A DNA stretch of 64,000 nucleotides. It comes from JAZDCJ01 sp036311985 (GTDB lineage Bacteria > Actinomycetota > Actinomycetes > Actinomycetales > Micrococcaceae). The stretch lies in assembly GCF_036311985.1 (NCBI RefSeq), contig NZ_JAZDCJ010000015.1; one strand, given 5' to 3'. Each line of letters starts with the position of its first letter. The stretch's first letter is position 1. Of the stretch, positions 34,063 to 42,264 are shown piece by piece. The notes beneath the pieces are model-generated. The model saw only the letters and a list, made by a program, of their open reading frames with translations. It ran no database searches and was not told the DNA's origin. The position numbers and the translations under genes are program-made.

Positions 34063-35054
34063 GGGTCCTCGTCACCGGAGCCAGCGGGCTGCTCGGAGGC
34101 TCGGTGGCGCGCGTCCTTGCCGACCGGGGCGACGACGTCACGGTGTTCCAGCGCCGGCCGGCGGGACTCGACGGCCCCGCCGAGGTCCTCGGATCGCTCG
34201 AGGACCCGCGCGCCGTCGCCCGGGCGGTCTCCGGGCAGGAGGCCGTCGTCCACCTCGCGGCCAGGGTCTCCGTCTCCGGGCCGTGGGACGAATACCGGCG
34301 GATCAACATCGAGGGCACGCGCACGCTCCTGGCCGCGGCCCGCGACGCGGGTGCCTCGGGCATGGTGTTCGTCTCCTCGCCCTCGGTCGCCCATGCGGGG
34401 CACTCCATCGCCGGCGGCGGGGCCGGACCGGCGGATCCGGAACGGGCCCGGGGGAACTACGCACGCTCCAAGGCCGCCGCCGAGCAACTGGCCCTGGCCG
34501 CCGATTCCGGCGGCTTCCGCGTCGCGGCGATCCGGCCGCACATCGTCTGGGGACCCGGCGACACCCAGCTCGTGGAGCGGGTCCTCGCCCGGGCCGCGGC
34601 GGGCCGGTTGCCGCTGCTGGACGGCGGGCGGGCGCTCATCGACACGAGCTACCTGGACAACGCGGTCGACGGGATCGTGCGCTGCCTCGACCGCCTGGAC
34701 GCCGCCCACGGGCGTGCCCTCGTCCTGACCAACGGGGAGCCCCGTCCGGTCGGCGAGCTCATCGCCGAGATCTGCCGGGCCGGCGGTGTTCCCGTGCCCG
34801 TGCGCAGCGTGCCCGGCTGGCTCGCCCGCGGCGCGGGCTCCGTCATCGAACGCGTCTGGGATGCGGCGGGATCCCGGGGCTGGGTGCGCGACGAGCCGCC
34901 GATGACGCGCTTCCTCGCGGAACAGCTCTCCACGGCGCACTGGTTCGACCAGCGCACGACGCGCGAGGTCCTGGACTGGACGCCGCGGATCGGCATCGAG
35001 GAGGGCTACGCCCGCCTGGCCCGCCACTACGAAGGGAAGACATGGACGCGCTGA
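34059..35054 (+). CDS. oleD: OleD, NADPH-dependent 2-alkyl-3-ketoacid reductase
   Basis: A 331-residue extended short-chain dehydrogenase that reduces the OleA product to the beta-hydroxy acid used by OleC. The cofactor motif TGASGLLGGSVA lies at 6-17, and the catalytic Tyr134 and Lys138 are in NYARSKAAAE; the preceding serines in VFVSSPSV are in place. The start GTG overlaps the oleBC stop (GTGA). Nothing is truncated, so the full OleABCD pathway is encoded. Confidence 0.92.
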   Translation: MRVLVTGASGLLGGSVARVLADRGDDVTVFQRRPAGLDGPAEVLGSLEDPRAVARAVSGQEAVVHLAARVSVSGPWDEYRRINIEGTRTLLAAARDAGASGMVFVSSPSVAHAGHSIAGGGAGPADPERARGNYARSKAAAEQLALAADSGGFRVAAIRPHIVWGPGDTQLVERVLARAAAGRLPLLDGGRALIDTSYLDNAVDGIVRCLDRLDAAHGRALVLTNGEPRPVGELIAEICRAGGVPVPVRSVPGWLARGAGSVIERVWDAAGSRGWVRDEPPMTRFLAEQLSTAHWFDQRTTREVLDWTPRIGIEEGYARLARHYEGKTWTR

Positions 35055-35854
35055 ACCTCATCGACGGCTGGCCCGTCGACCACGCCGCGGCCGGCGTCGT
35101 CGCCGCGGACGGGACCGTCCTGGCCCGCCGCGGGCCCACCACCGAGCCGTTCCGGCTGGCCTCCGTCACCAAGCTCCTGAGCTCCTACGCCGTGCTCGTG
35201 GCAGTCGAGGAGGGCGCTCTCGAGTACGCGACGCCGGCCGGTCCCGAGGGGGCGAGCGTGCGGCACCTGATGGCCCACACGGGCGGCTACGACTTCGCCT
35301 CCGAGACCGTCCGCTTCGCCCCCGGCGCCCGGCGGCTGTACTCCAACACGGGCTTCGACGCCCTCGCCGCCGCCGTCGAGGAGGCCACCGGGATCGGATT
35401 CGCGCAGTACCTGGCCGAGGCCGTGTTCGAGCCGCTCGGGATGGCGTCCTCCGCCCTCCGGGGTTCCGCGGCCGCCGACGGCGTCTCGACGGTGGATGAC
35501 CTGCTGCGCTTCGCCGCCGAGCTCCAGTCCCCCACGCTCGTGGCGCCGCAGACGCTGGCGGAGGCCACGAGCGTGCAGTACCCGGGGACGGCCGGCGTCC
35601 TGCCGGGCTTCGGCCGGCAGGCCCGGAACGACTGGGGCCTCGGCTTCGAGCTCAAGGCGGAGAAGACGCCGCACTGGACGGGCTCGCGGAACTCTCCCGC
35701 CACGTTCGGCCACTTCGGCCAGTCGGGGACCTTCCTCTGGGTCGACCCCGCGGCCGGGCTCGCGTGCGTGGCGCTGGCCGATCGTGACTTCGGTCCGTGG
35801 GCGGCCGAGGCCTGGCCGGCGCTCAGCGACGCGGTGCTGGCCCGGAACGACTAG
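35042..35854 (+). CDS. Class C beta-lactamase-like serine hydrolase
   Basis: A 270-residue serine hydrolase with the penicillin-binding-protein/class C triad: Ser41 and Lys44 in LASVTKLL, Tyr100 in RRLYSNTG, and HFGQSGT (224-230) replacing KTG. There is no signal peptide or membrane segment, so it acts in the cytoplasm, unlike true beta-lactamases, and is more likely an esterase or transesterase. The ATG lies inside the end of oleD (13-base overlap) with GAAGGGAAG upstream, so it is translationally tied to olefin synthesis. Its TAG stop shares the tetramer CTAG with the stop of the convergent glycosyltransferase gene. The substrate is unknown; an acyl ester or thioester is a guess. Confidence 0.75.
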   Translation: MDALNLIDGWPVDHAAAGVVAADGTVLARRGPTTEPFRLASVTKLLSSYAVLVAVEEGALEYATPAGPEGASVRHLMAHTGGYDFASETVRFAPGARRLYSNTGFDALAAAVEEATGIGFAQYLAEAVFEPLGMASSALRGSAAADGVSTVDDLLRFAAELQSPTLVAPQTLAEATSVQYPGTAGVLPGFGRQARNDWGLGFELKAEKTPHWTGSRNSPATFGHFGQSGTFLWVDPAAGLACVALADRDFGPWAAEAWPALSDAVLARND

Positions 35855-37995
35855 GCGTCGCCCGGTCGAAGCGCCCGGGCGGCTTCGGCGAGGCGCGCTC
35901 TCCACGAGTGCGCCCCACGCACCGCGTCGAAGTCGACGTCCTGCCGCTCGGAGAGTCCAACCACGGCCTCGGCGATCTCCTCCGCTTCCCGCCCGCACGC
36001 GGTCCCGATGCCGTTCTCCTCCACGAACGGGGCGATGGCGGAGTCCCGGTAGGTCAGGATCGGGAACCCCCGTTCGATCATGCTCATGGTCTTGTACGGA
36101 AAGCTGAAGGAGGCATAGCTGCTCTCGAGCAGGACGACGCCGAGACAGCGCTCCGTCTCGGGCAGGTAGAACTCGAGGTCCCCGTGGAGGACACGCACCC
36201 GGGGATCGTCGGTGAGTCCCGCGTGCCCGAGCGCGGCGGCGAGCGCCGGCGCCTCGTCCCTGCGGACGAGGAAATCGAAGACGTACCCCTCGCGCGGCAG
36301 GAGCGCCAGGGCCGACAGGTAGCCGGGCATCGAATAGAGCGTGCCGATCCCGCCCGCGTAGAGCAAGGTGACGCCCGGACCGCTCGGGGCGATGGCGGCG
36401 GCGTCGACGACGTTCTCCCGGGCCACGGCCGGGGGCAGGGGGATCCAGGGAACGTCCGGGTGCGGGTGTCCCTGCAGCAGGCCCAGGAATCCCCGCATCG
36501 ACGCGGTGCTGGGTGCGGCCAGCAGGTCGGCCTGACCACCGACGTGTCCGAGCTCTCGAAGGCCCCGCTCGCGCAGGTTCCCGGCCTCGCCGGCGCCGGC
36601 GCCGTCCATGCCGAGCTCGTCGTCGAGCCAATGCAGGTCCCGGACGAACCACAGCGAGCGGCCGCCGGCGGCTCGGAACTCGGGAAGGAATCCGCCCAGT
36701 TCCCGCATGACCTCGTCATGCGGGATGGGGGACGTCGAGTTCTCGCCGTAGAACAGTCCGGCGGGCCGGCCGGCGGCGAAGGCGGCACGGAGGGCGCCCA
36801 CGCGCCGGCGGAACTGCCCGGGGTCGGAGAGCAGGCGGACCGTTGGCCCCTCCGCTTCCATGGCCGCGGCCATGTTGCGGATGCGCTGCGGCCGGGCACC
36901 GTTGGAGCGGTCCTGCAGGGGGGCGGCCGCGAAGTACACGTTGACGGGGCCATCGTCCTGAAGCCCGGCCAGTTCCTCGTAGCCCGGCACCACCTGGCGG
37001 CCGGCGGCGTGGAGCAGCCGCTCCCCGAAGCCCTGGCCGGCCGGGACTGCGGCCTGCTCGTCCGTGGCAGCGTCCGGCCGCTGGCCGTTCACGGCGTCGC
37101 CGGCGTCCTGCCCGAAGGCCGCGAGCGAGTCGTTCACGAGTCCCAGAAGGGCCGTACCGCGGGCCCGCTGCGCGAAACCCGTCGCCCGCCCCACGTACTC
37201 CATCGAGATCGTGTTCTCCGCGAAGACCCGGTCCCAGTCGTGCCGCAGCGCCGCCAGGACGGCCCCGGTGTGTGGAGAACTGCCCACGAGGACGACGTGC
37301 GTGGCCCCGGCCAGCCGGGACTTCAGGGTGCGTTGCAGGTCCCGTCGGCCCTCGAGGCTGCGGCGCCCGTAAAGTGCCGACATGCCCAGGGACGTCGTCT
37401 CGGCTCCCTGATTCCCCACGATCCGGCCGAGCGCGCTGGTCACGACCTCGAGCCGCTCCGCATCCATGTCATCCGGGTGGATCAGGGCGACCCGTGCCCG
37501 CTCGGCCCCCCGATCAAGGACGGGGACGTCGGGCAAGACGGGGTAGGGCATCAACAGATGGGCCGCGCGGGAGCCCTTGATGCACGCCTTGTCCATCTCC
37601 CACTCGTCTTCCAGCAGCAAACGGTCCGCCGCGGCCAGCAGCCGGTTCAGGGCCGCCGCCCGCGGGCCGGAGCTGGCAGAGAAGTCGAGCTCGCGCCTCC
37701 ACACGAGCGGCAGGAACGTCCGCTCGATGTGGGTGGCCGCGAAGGCCCCGGCCGAGGCGCCGGAGCTCAGCACCAGGTCGATGCCTTCCGCCTCCATGAA
37801 CCGGGTGAAGTACGCGGTGGCCAGATGGGACGCGCCGAGCCTCGGGTTCTGCAGCCAGGTGGGGGCGGGCGAACCGCCGGCCATCCACCATCCGCCGGTG
37901 TTGAAGGCATGCACCGTGTGCCCCTCGCGAATCAGCGAGCCGACCACCATTCCGTCGGCCGGTCCGGGCTCGTCGATGAAGATCAGGAACTTCAC
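35851..37995 (-). CDS. Large two-domain glycosyltransferase
   Basis: A 714-residue protein without signal peptide or membrane helices. The second half (~365-714, from VNVYFAAAPLQDRSNGARP) looks like a GT-B glycosyltransferase, with VTLLYAGGIGTLY, RVRVLHGDLEFYLPE and YKTMSMIERGFPILTY in the donor-binding domain. The first ~350 residues form a Rossmann-like module starting KFLIFIDEPGPADGMVVGSLIREG that may be a degenerate transferase. The GTG start overlaps the upstream gene (GTGA). It is last in an eight-gene minus-strand operon beginning with wecB. Acceptor and donor are unknown. Confidence 0.65.
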   Translation of the reverse strand: MKFLIFIDEPGPADGMVVGSLIREGHTVHAFNTGGWWMAGGSPAPTWLQNPRLGASHLATAYFTRFMEAEGIDLVLSSGASAGAFAATHIERTFLPLVWRRELDFSASSGPRAAALNRLLAAADRLLLEDEWEMDKACIKGSRAAHLLMPYPVLPDVPVLDRGAERARVALIHPDDMDAERLEVVTSALGRIVGNQGAETTSLGMSALYGRRSLEGRRDLQRTLKSRLAGATHVVLVGSSPHTGAVLAALRHDWDRVFAENTISMEYVGRATGFAQRARGTALLGLVNDSLAAFGQDAGDAVNGQRPDAATDEQAAVPAGQGFGERLLHAAGRQVVPGYEELAGLQDDGPVNVYFAAAPLQDRSNGARPQRIRNMAAAMEAEGPTVRLLSDPGQFRRRVGALRAAFAAGRPAGLFYGENSTSPIPHDEVMRELGGFLPEFRAAGGRSLWFVRDLHWLDDELGMDGAGAGEAGNLRERGLRELGHVGGQADLLAAPSTASMRGFLGLLQGHPHPDVPWIPLPPAVARENVVDAAAIAPSGPGVTLLYAGGIGTLYSMPGYLSALALLPREGYVFDFLVRRDEAPALAAALGHAGLTDDPRVRVLHGDLEFYLPETERCLGVVLLESSYASFSFPYKTMSMIERGFPILTYRDSAIAPFVEENGIGTACGREAEEIAEAVVGLSERQDVDFDAVRGAHSWRARLAEAARALRPGDA

Positions 37996-39545
37996 GTCCG
38001 CCCTCCGGTCTTCGACGGGGCCATGCCCATGAGCTCCAGTTCCCGCTCGACCGACGCCGCCTGCCCGGATTGGGCCGATGCCCGTCGGTAGGCGGCCTCG
38101 GACATCCTCTGGAACAGCCCGGGATCGTCCATGAGGCCCACGATGCCGACCGCAAGCGCCGTCCCGTCCTCGGCCGGCGCCAGCACGGCGCAATCGCCGT
38201 CGACGAACTCGGGGACGGCGGCAACGAGGTTGGTCGCCGGCACGAGCCCCGAGGCCATTCCCTCGTCCCGGGAGACGCCTTGGGAGTCGAGGCGCGTGGG
38301 GACCAGAAGGATCCCGTGGTCCTTGTGCAGGGCCGCGATCTCCTCCTGGGAGGCGAAGCGGCGCTGGATGTCCACGCGGGGGTCGTCCCCGAAGGCGTCG
38401 AAGAATTCGTCGAAGTAGCGTCCATCGCCGATCACGGTGACGCTCGTCCGCTCCCAGTGAGGTGAGCGTGAGAGCTCCCGCAGGCACTGCACCGCGATGT
38501 CGCTGCCGTAGTTCCGGTTGGCCGCGCTACGGACCCAGAGCAGCCTGAAGCGCTGCTCGGGCGGCTTCGGAACGTAGGAGAACAGTCGCGTGTCGACGAC
38601 GTTGTGCAGCACATGGGACTTCGCCGCCGGGAAGGCGACCTCCATGTCGTCTGAGGCCGCGCGCCGCAGCCATTCGGAGACGAACACGTAGTTGGCCGGG
38701 CCGTGGGGGTGGGCGACGACGTCCTGCCAGAATCGTTGGAGTTCCAGGGTGCGCTGGATGTGGCGGTCGAAATGGCGTGCCGGCGCGATGTTGAAGATGC
38801 GCCTGATCCAGTGGCAGCACTCATAGCCGTGGAGGAAGACGTGCAGCTTGAGCCGAGGAAGCGCCGGAACGAGCCAGGACCACATCTGGGCGTTGAGGAA
38901 GTGGACGCTCACTCCCGCGTACTCCGTGGCCGCGAGGACGGCCCCGAGCTCGGGGCCCTTGCCGGAGAGCACCCGCACGCCGTCGTAGGCGTAGATCCTC
39001 TGCTCCAGCGCGGGACCGATGATGACCACGTCGACGGCGGCGCCCACGGACTGGTAGTGCTTGACGCGGCGGTGGACGAACCCGTTGCCGTACTCGTTCC
39101 CGACGTCCGGATAGGCGTTGCTGACCACGAGATGGCGTTCCCGCGCGTCGTCCTCCCTTTGGCCCCGGACGTATTCTGCGGCCAGCTCGGCGGCGTGCGC
39201 TCCGTCCTCGTCGTCCTCGATCGCCCGCGCATCCCAGGCCTGCCGACCCGCCTCCCGAAGGGCCGCCGAGCGCTGCCCCTTGAGGTAGGCGTTCTCGAGG
39301 GCCAGGAAGGTGATCACCTCGTCGTTCGTGTAGCTCGCGCCGACGAGTGCGGGATCGACCAGATCGGCGGCCGCGGGCCCCGGCACCTGACGTGGCCCGG
39401 TCGGCACGGCGCCCGCCGGGGGCAGCGCGGACGCGGGGACGGCATCCAGGAACCGCAGGAGCCGGCGTCGCAGTCCGCTCTTGAGCCGGCGCGGCAGAAG
39501 GCGGGACACGGTCGTGCGCAACGCGCCGTTCGGTGTGGGGTTCAT
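37992..39545 (-). CDS. Glycosyltransferase (GT4-like)
   Basis: A 517-residue protein. After a basic N-terminus (RLLPRRLKSGLRRRLLRFL), which could bind the membrane surface, and a ~100-residue helical stretch, a GT-B fold begins near residue 140 (RHLVVSNAYPDVGNEYGNGFVH). The donor domain has RLLWVRSAANRNYGSD, VTVIGDGRYFDEFF and HGILLVPTRLDSQGVSRDEGMASG, whose final EG-type segment matches the GT4 E(x7)E-like region. The start overlaps the dehydrogenase-family gene by ATGA. It probably adds a sugar of the wall polymer. Confidence 0.7.
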   Translation of the reverse strand: MNPTPNGALRTTVSRLLPRRLKSGLRRRLLRFLDAVPASALPPAGAVPTGPRQVPGPAAADLVDPALVGASYTNDEVITFLALENAYLKGQRSAALREAGRQAWDARAIEDDEDGAHAAELAAEYVRGQREDDARERHLVVSNAYPDVGNEYGNGFVHRRVKHYQSVGAAVDVVIIGPALEQRIYAYDGVRVLSGKGPELGAVLAATEYAGVSVHFLNAQMWSWLVPALPRLKLHVFLHGYECCHWIRRIFNIAPARHFDRHIQRTLELQRFWQDVVAHPHGPANYVFVSEWLRRAASDDMEVAFPAAKSHVLHNVVDTRLFSYVPKPPEQRFRLLWVRSAANRNYGSDIAVQCLRELSRSPHWERTSVTVIGDGRYFDEFFDAFGDDPRVDIQRRFASQEEIAALHKDHGILLVPTRLDSQGVSRDEGMASGLVPATNLVAAVPEFVDGDCAVLAPAEDGTALAVGIVGLMDDPGLFQRMSEAAYRRASAQSGQAASVERELELMGMAPSKTGGRT

Positions 39546-40549
39546 GCGCCGGTTCCCTCCGTGGCGATCTCGACGACGCGGCGGGTCTCCGCGGAACGGA
39601 GGACGGCCTCCGCAACGGCCAGCGTGGCGACGCCCTCGCCCAGGCCGACGATGCCGGTCGCGTCGCCGTTCACGGCGCGGACGAAGGCCTCGAGTTCGAT
39701 CCTGAGCGGCTCGGCCTTGGGGAAGGCCAGCCGGATGACCCGGCCCTCGCTGACCCCGCGGGAGATCGCGATTGCGTCCCACTCGGTCTTGACCACCCCG
39801 TTCTCATGCAGGGTCAGGTCCGTCGCGACGGTATCGGCGACCAGTGTCCCTCCCTCCCCCGTGACGACGACGATGCGCTCCTTGAAGGGCGATAGCCAGT
39901 TGACGACGTGGTTGACGGCCGTCTTGTCGGCGAGCGCACCCGTGGCCGCCATCAGGTCCTCGTGACTGCGTCCGGTGGCGCGGGCCGTGTGCCCGGCGAC
40001 CCAGGCGTACGGTGAGCCACCCAGCCAGGCCGTCAGGTCGATGTCGTGTGTTCCCAGGTCCTTGACGACGCCGACGTCCGCGATCCGGCCCGGGAAGGGG
40101 CCCTGGCGGCGGGTGGCGATTTGGACGACGCGGCCGATTTCTCCGGCCGCCAGCTGGCGCTTGAGCTCCTGAACCGCGGGGTTGAAGCGTTCGATGTGGC
40201 CGACGGCGCCGACAAGTCCCGCCTGCTCGAACGCGGTCCTGAGCCGGCGCCCTTCGTCGACGCCGGCGGCCACGGGCTTCTCGAAGAGCGTGTGCACCCC
40301 GGCCTCCGCGAGGCGAAGTCCGACCTGTTCGTGCAGGCCCGTCGGCACGGCGCAGACCGCCGCGTCGATGCCGTGGGCGATCAGGCCCTCGACGTCCGGA
40401 TGGAGCGGGACGCCCGGGGCCGCCTGGTGGACGTCGCCGGTGGCGTCGGCGACGGCGACGAGTTCGACGCCGTCCAGGGCGCGGAGGACCCGGGCGTGGT
40501 GTCGGCCCATCATGCCGAGCCCGACGAGCCCGACCCTCAGGGGCGTCAT
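39542..40549 (-). CDS. wbpB: Gfo/Idh/MocA oxidoreductase, WbpB-like
   Basis: A 335-residue NAD-dependent dehydrogenase. The Rossmann motif is GLVGLGMMGRHHARVL (8-23), the catalytic lysine is in LFEKPVAAG, and GHIERFNPAV and KDLGTHDIDL line the active site. Next to WbpE-, WbpD- and WbpA-like genes it is best read as the enzyme oxidising C3 of UDP-GlcNAc uronic acid to the 3-keto sugar. Start and stop both overlap neighbours by four bases. The assignment comes from family and neighbourhood; other sugar dehydrogenases are possible. Confidence 0.75.
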   Translation of the reverse strand: MTPLRVGLVGLGMMGRHHARVLRALDGVELVAVADATGDVHQAAPGVPLHPDVEGLIAHGIDAAVCAVPTGLHEQVGLRLAEAGVHTLFEKPVAAGVDEGRRLRTAFEQAGLVGAVGHIERFNPAVQELKRQLAAGEIGRVVQIATRRQGPFPGRIADVGVVKDLGTHDIDLTAWLGGSPYAWVAGHTARATGRSHEDLMAATGALADKTAVNHVVNWLSPFKERIVVVTGEGGTLVADTVATDLTLHENGVVKTEWDAIAISRGVSEGRVIRLAFPKAEPLRIELEAFVRAVNGDATGIVGLGEGVATLAVAEAVLRSAETRRVVEIATEGTGA

Positions 40550-41649
40550 GCGCCGGCCCGTGCGACGGTGTTGACGGCCCCGGCGATGCGTTCAAGGTCG
40601 CCATCGTCCAGGGACGGGTGGACCGGGAGGGACAGGACCTGGGCCGCGGCCGCGGCCGTGTGAGGCAGCTCGGCGGAGACCCGGAAGGAGGGCAGCTGGT
40701 GCGTCGGAACCGGGTAGTACACCCCCGAGCCGACGCCGTGCTCCTCCTTGAGCGCCGCGACGAAGCGGTCCCGGTCCCCGGCGGACGCGCCGTCCAAACG
40801 GATCGTGTACTGGTGGTAGACGTGGGTGGCGCCCTCGGTCACCCGTGGCGTTCCCACGCCCTCGAGGTGGGCATCGAGGTAGGCGGCGTTGGCCCTGCGG
40901 CTCGCCGTCCAGTCCCGGAGGCGTTCAAGCTGCACTCGGCCGATGGCTGCGTGCAGATCGGTCATCCGGTTGTTGAACCCGACGAGTTCGTTCCGGTACT
41001 GGGCTTCCATCCCCTGGTTCCGCAGGAGCCGGAGTCGACGCTGGATCCCCGGGTCCGCGACGCCGACCATTCCGCCTTCCCCGCTGGTCATGTTCTTCGT
41101 CGGGTACAGGCTGAAGACGCCCCACGCACCGAACGTCCCCACGGGCTGGCCGCGCCAGGAGGCGCCGTGGGCCTGGGCCGCATCCTCGAAGATCTCCAGG
41201 CCGTGCAGAACGGCGAGGCGGAGCAACGCGTCCATGTCCGCCGGCTGTCCGTAGAGGTGCACGGGCATGATGGCGCGGGTGCGTTGGGTGACGAGCGAGG
41301 CGGCATGATGCGCGTCGAGGCAGTAGGTGGCGGGGTCGATGTCGGCGAAGACCGGCGTGGCCCCGGTCAGGGCCACGGCGTTGGCGGTGGCGGCGAAGGT
41401 GAACGACGGGACGATGACCTCGTCGCCCGGTCCGATCCCGGAGGCCAGGAGCCCCAGGTGCAGGCCGGAGGTCCCGGAGTTGACGGCCACCGCAGGGCGG
41501 CCGTCGAGCAGTTCGGCGGAGAACTCCTCCTCGAACGCCGCGACCTCCGGTCCCTGGGCGATCATGCCGGACCGGAGCACGCGGTCGACGGCGGTGCGTT
41601 CGGCGTCCCCGATGACGGGCTTGGCCACCGGGATGAAGTCGTGGTTCAT
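40546..41649 (-). CDS. wbpE: DegT/DnrJ/EryC1 sugar aminotransferase, WbpE-like
   Basis: A 367-residue PLP enzyme expected to place an amino group on C3 of the keto-uronic acid made by the oxidoreductase. The lysine that binds PLP is in SLYPTKNMTSGEGG; AVNSGTSGLHLGLLA, FEDAAQAHGA and NNRMTDLHAAIGRVQL are family hallmarks. It sits six bases after the acetyltransferase and overlaps the oxidoreductase start. The length is complete. Confidence 0.82.
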   Translation of the reverse strand: MNHDFIPVAKPVIGDAERTAVDRVLRSGMIAQGPEVAAFEEEFSAELLDGRPAVAVNSGTSGLHLGLLASGIGPGDEVIVPSFTFAATANAVALTGATPVFADIDPATYCLDAHHAASLVTQRTRAIMPVHLYGQPADMDALLRLAVLHGLEIFEDAAQAHGASWRGQPVGTFGAWGVFSLYPTKNMTSGEGGMVGVADPGIQRRLRLLRNQGMEAQYRNELVGFNNRMTDLHAAIGRVQLERLRDWTASRRANAAYLDAHLEGVGTPRVTEGATHVYHQYTIRLDGASAGDRDRFVAALKEEHGVGSGVYYPVPTHQLPSFRVSAELPHTAAAAAQVLSLPVHPSLDDGDLERIAGAVNTVARAGA

Positions 41650-41655
41650 GGGCCC

Positions 41656-42264
41656 TTAGTCCTCCTGGCTCTCTTCGATGAGGACGCCGTCGACTTCGCG
41701 GTAGGCGGCTCCCGTGTCGGGGCAGCGGAAGACGGCGCCGTCCTGGATCAGGGGCCGGCCGGCGCGACCGACCCAGCCCCGGCGTCGGGCGGGGACTCCG
41801 GCGACGAGGGCGAAGTCGGGGACGTCGGAGGCGACGACCGCTCCGGCGGCGACCATGGCCCACCGGCCGATCCTCACGGGGGCGATGCAGACGGCCCGGG
41901 CGCCGATCGAGCACCCGTCGCCGAGTTCCACGCCGACGGCCTCCCAGTCGTCGGCGGTCTTCAGCGACCCGTCGGGCGCGACCGCCCGCGGAAAGGTGTC
42001 GTTCGTGAGCACGGCAGCGGGACCGATGAACACGCCGTCGCCGACCACCGCCGGCTCGTAGACGAGCGCGTGGTTCTGTACCTTGCAGCGTCGGCCCATC
42101 CTCACGCCGGAACCGATGTAGGCCCCCCGTCCGATGATGCACTCCTCGCCGATGACGGCGCCTTCGCGGACCTGGGCGAGGTGCCAGATCCGGGTTCCCG
42201 CACCGATCTCCACTCCGTCGGCGATGTCGGCGCCGGGCGCTGCGGAGAATCCGCCGGTGCTCAC
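41656..42264 (-). CDS. wbpD: Hexapeptide-repeat N-acetyltransferase, WbpD-like
   Basis: A 202-residue left-handed beta-helix acetyltransferase. Hexapeptide turns run through IADGVEIGAGTRIWHLAQVREGAVIGEE and onward; NHALVYEP and FPRAV match the WbpD/WlbB family, which acetylates the 3-amino group of UDP-2-acetamido-3-amino-glucuronate. A C-terminal segment after residue ~165 (CPDTGAAYREVDG) is typical of the branch. The ATG overlaps the upstream dehydrogenase stop. Confidence 0.82.
   Translation of the reverse strand: MSTGGFSAAPGADIADGVEIGAGTRIWHLAQVREGAVIGEECIIGRGAYIGSGVRMGRRCKVQNHALVYEPAVVGDGVFIGPAAVLTNDTFPRAVAPDGSLKTADDWEAVGVELGDGCSIGARAVCIAPVRIGRWAMVAAGAVVASDVPDFALVAGVPARRRGWVGRAGRPLIQDGAVFRCPDTGAAYREVDGVLIEESQED

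Noticed and set aside
37992..39545. Possible signal peptide in the basic N-terminus of the 517-residue glycosyltransferase
   Set aside because: The segment is basic and amphipathic rather than hydrophobic and there is no cleavage-like site; peripheral membrane binding is more likely.
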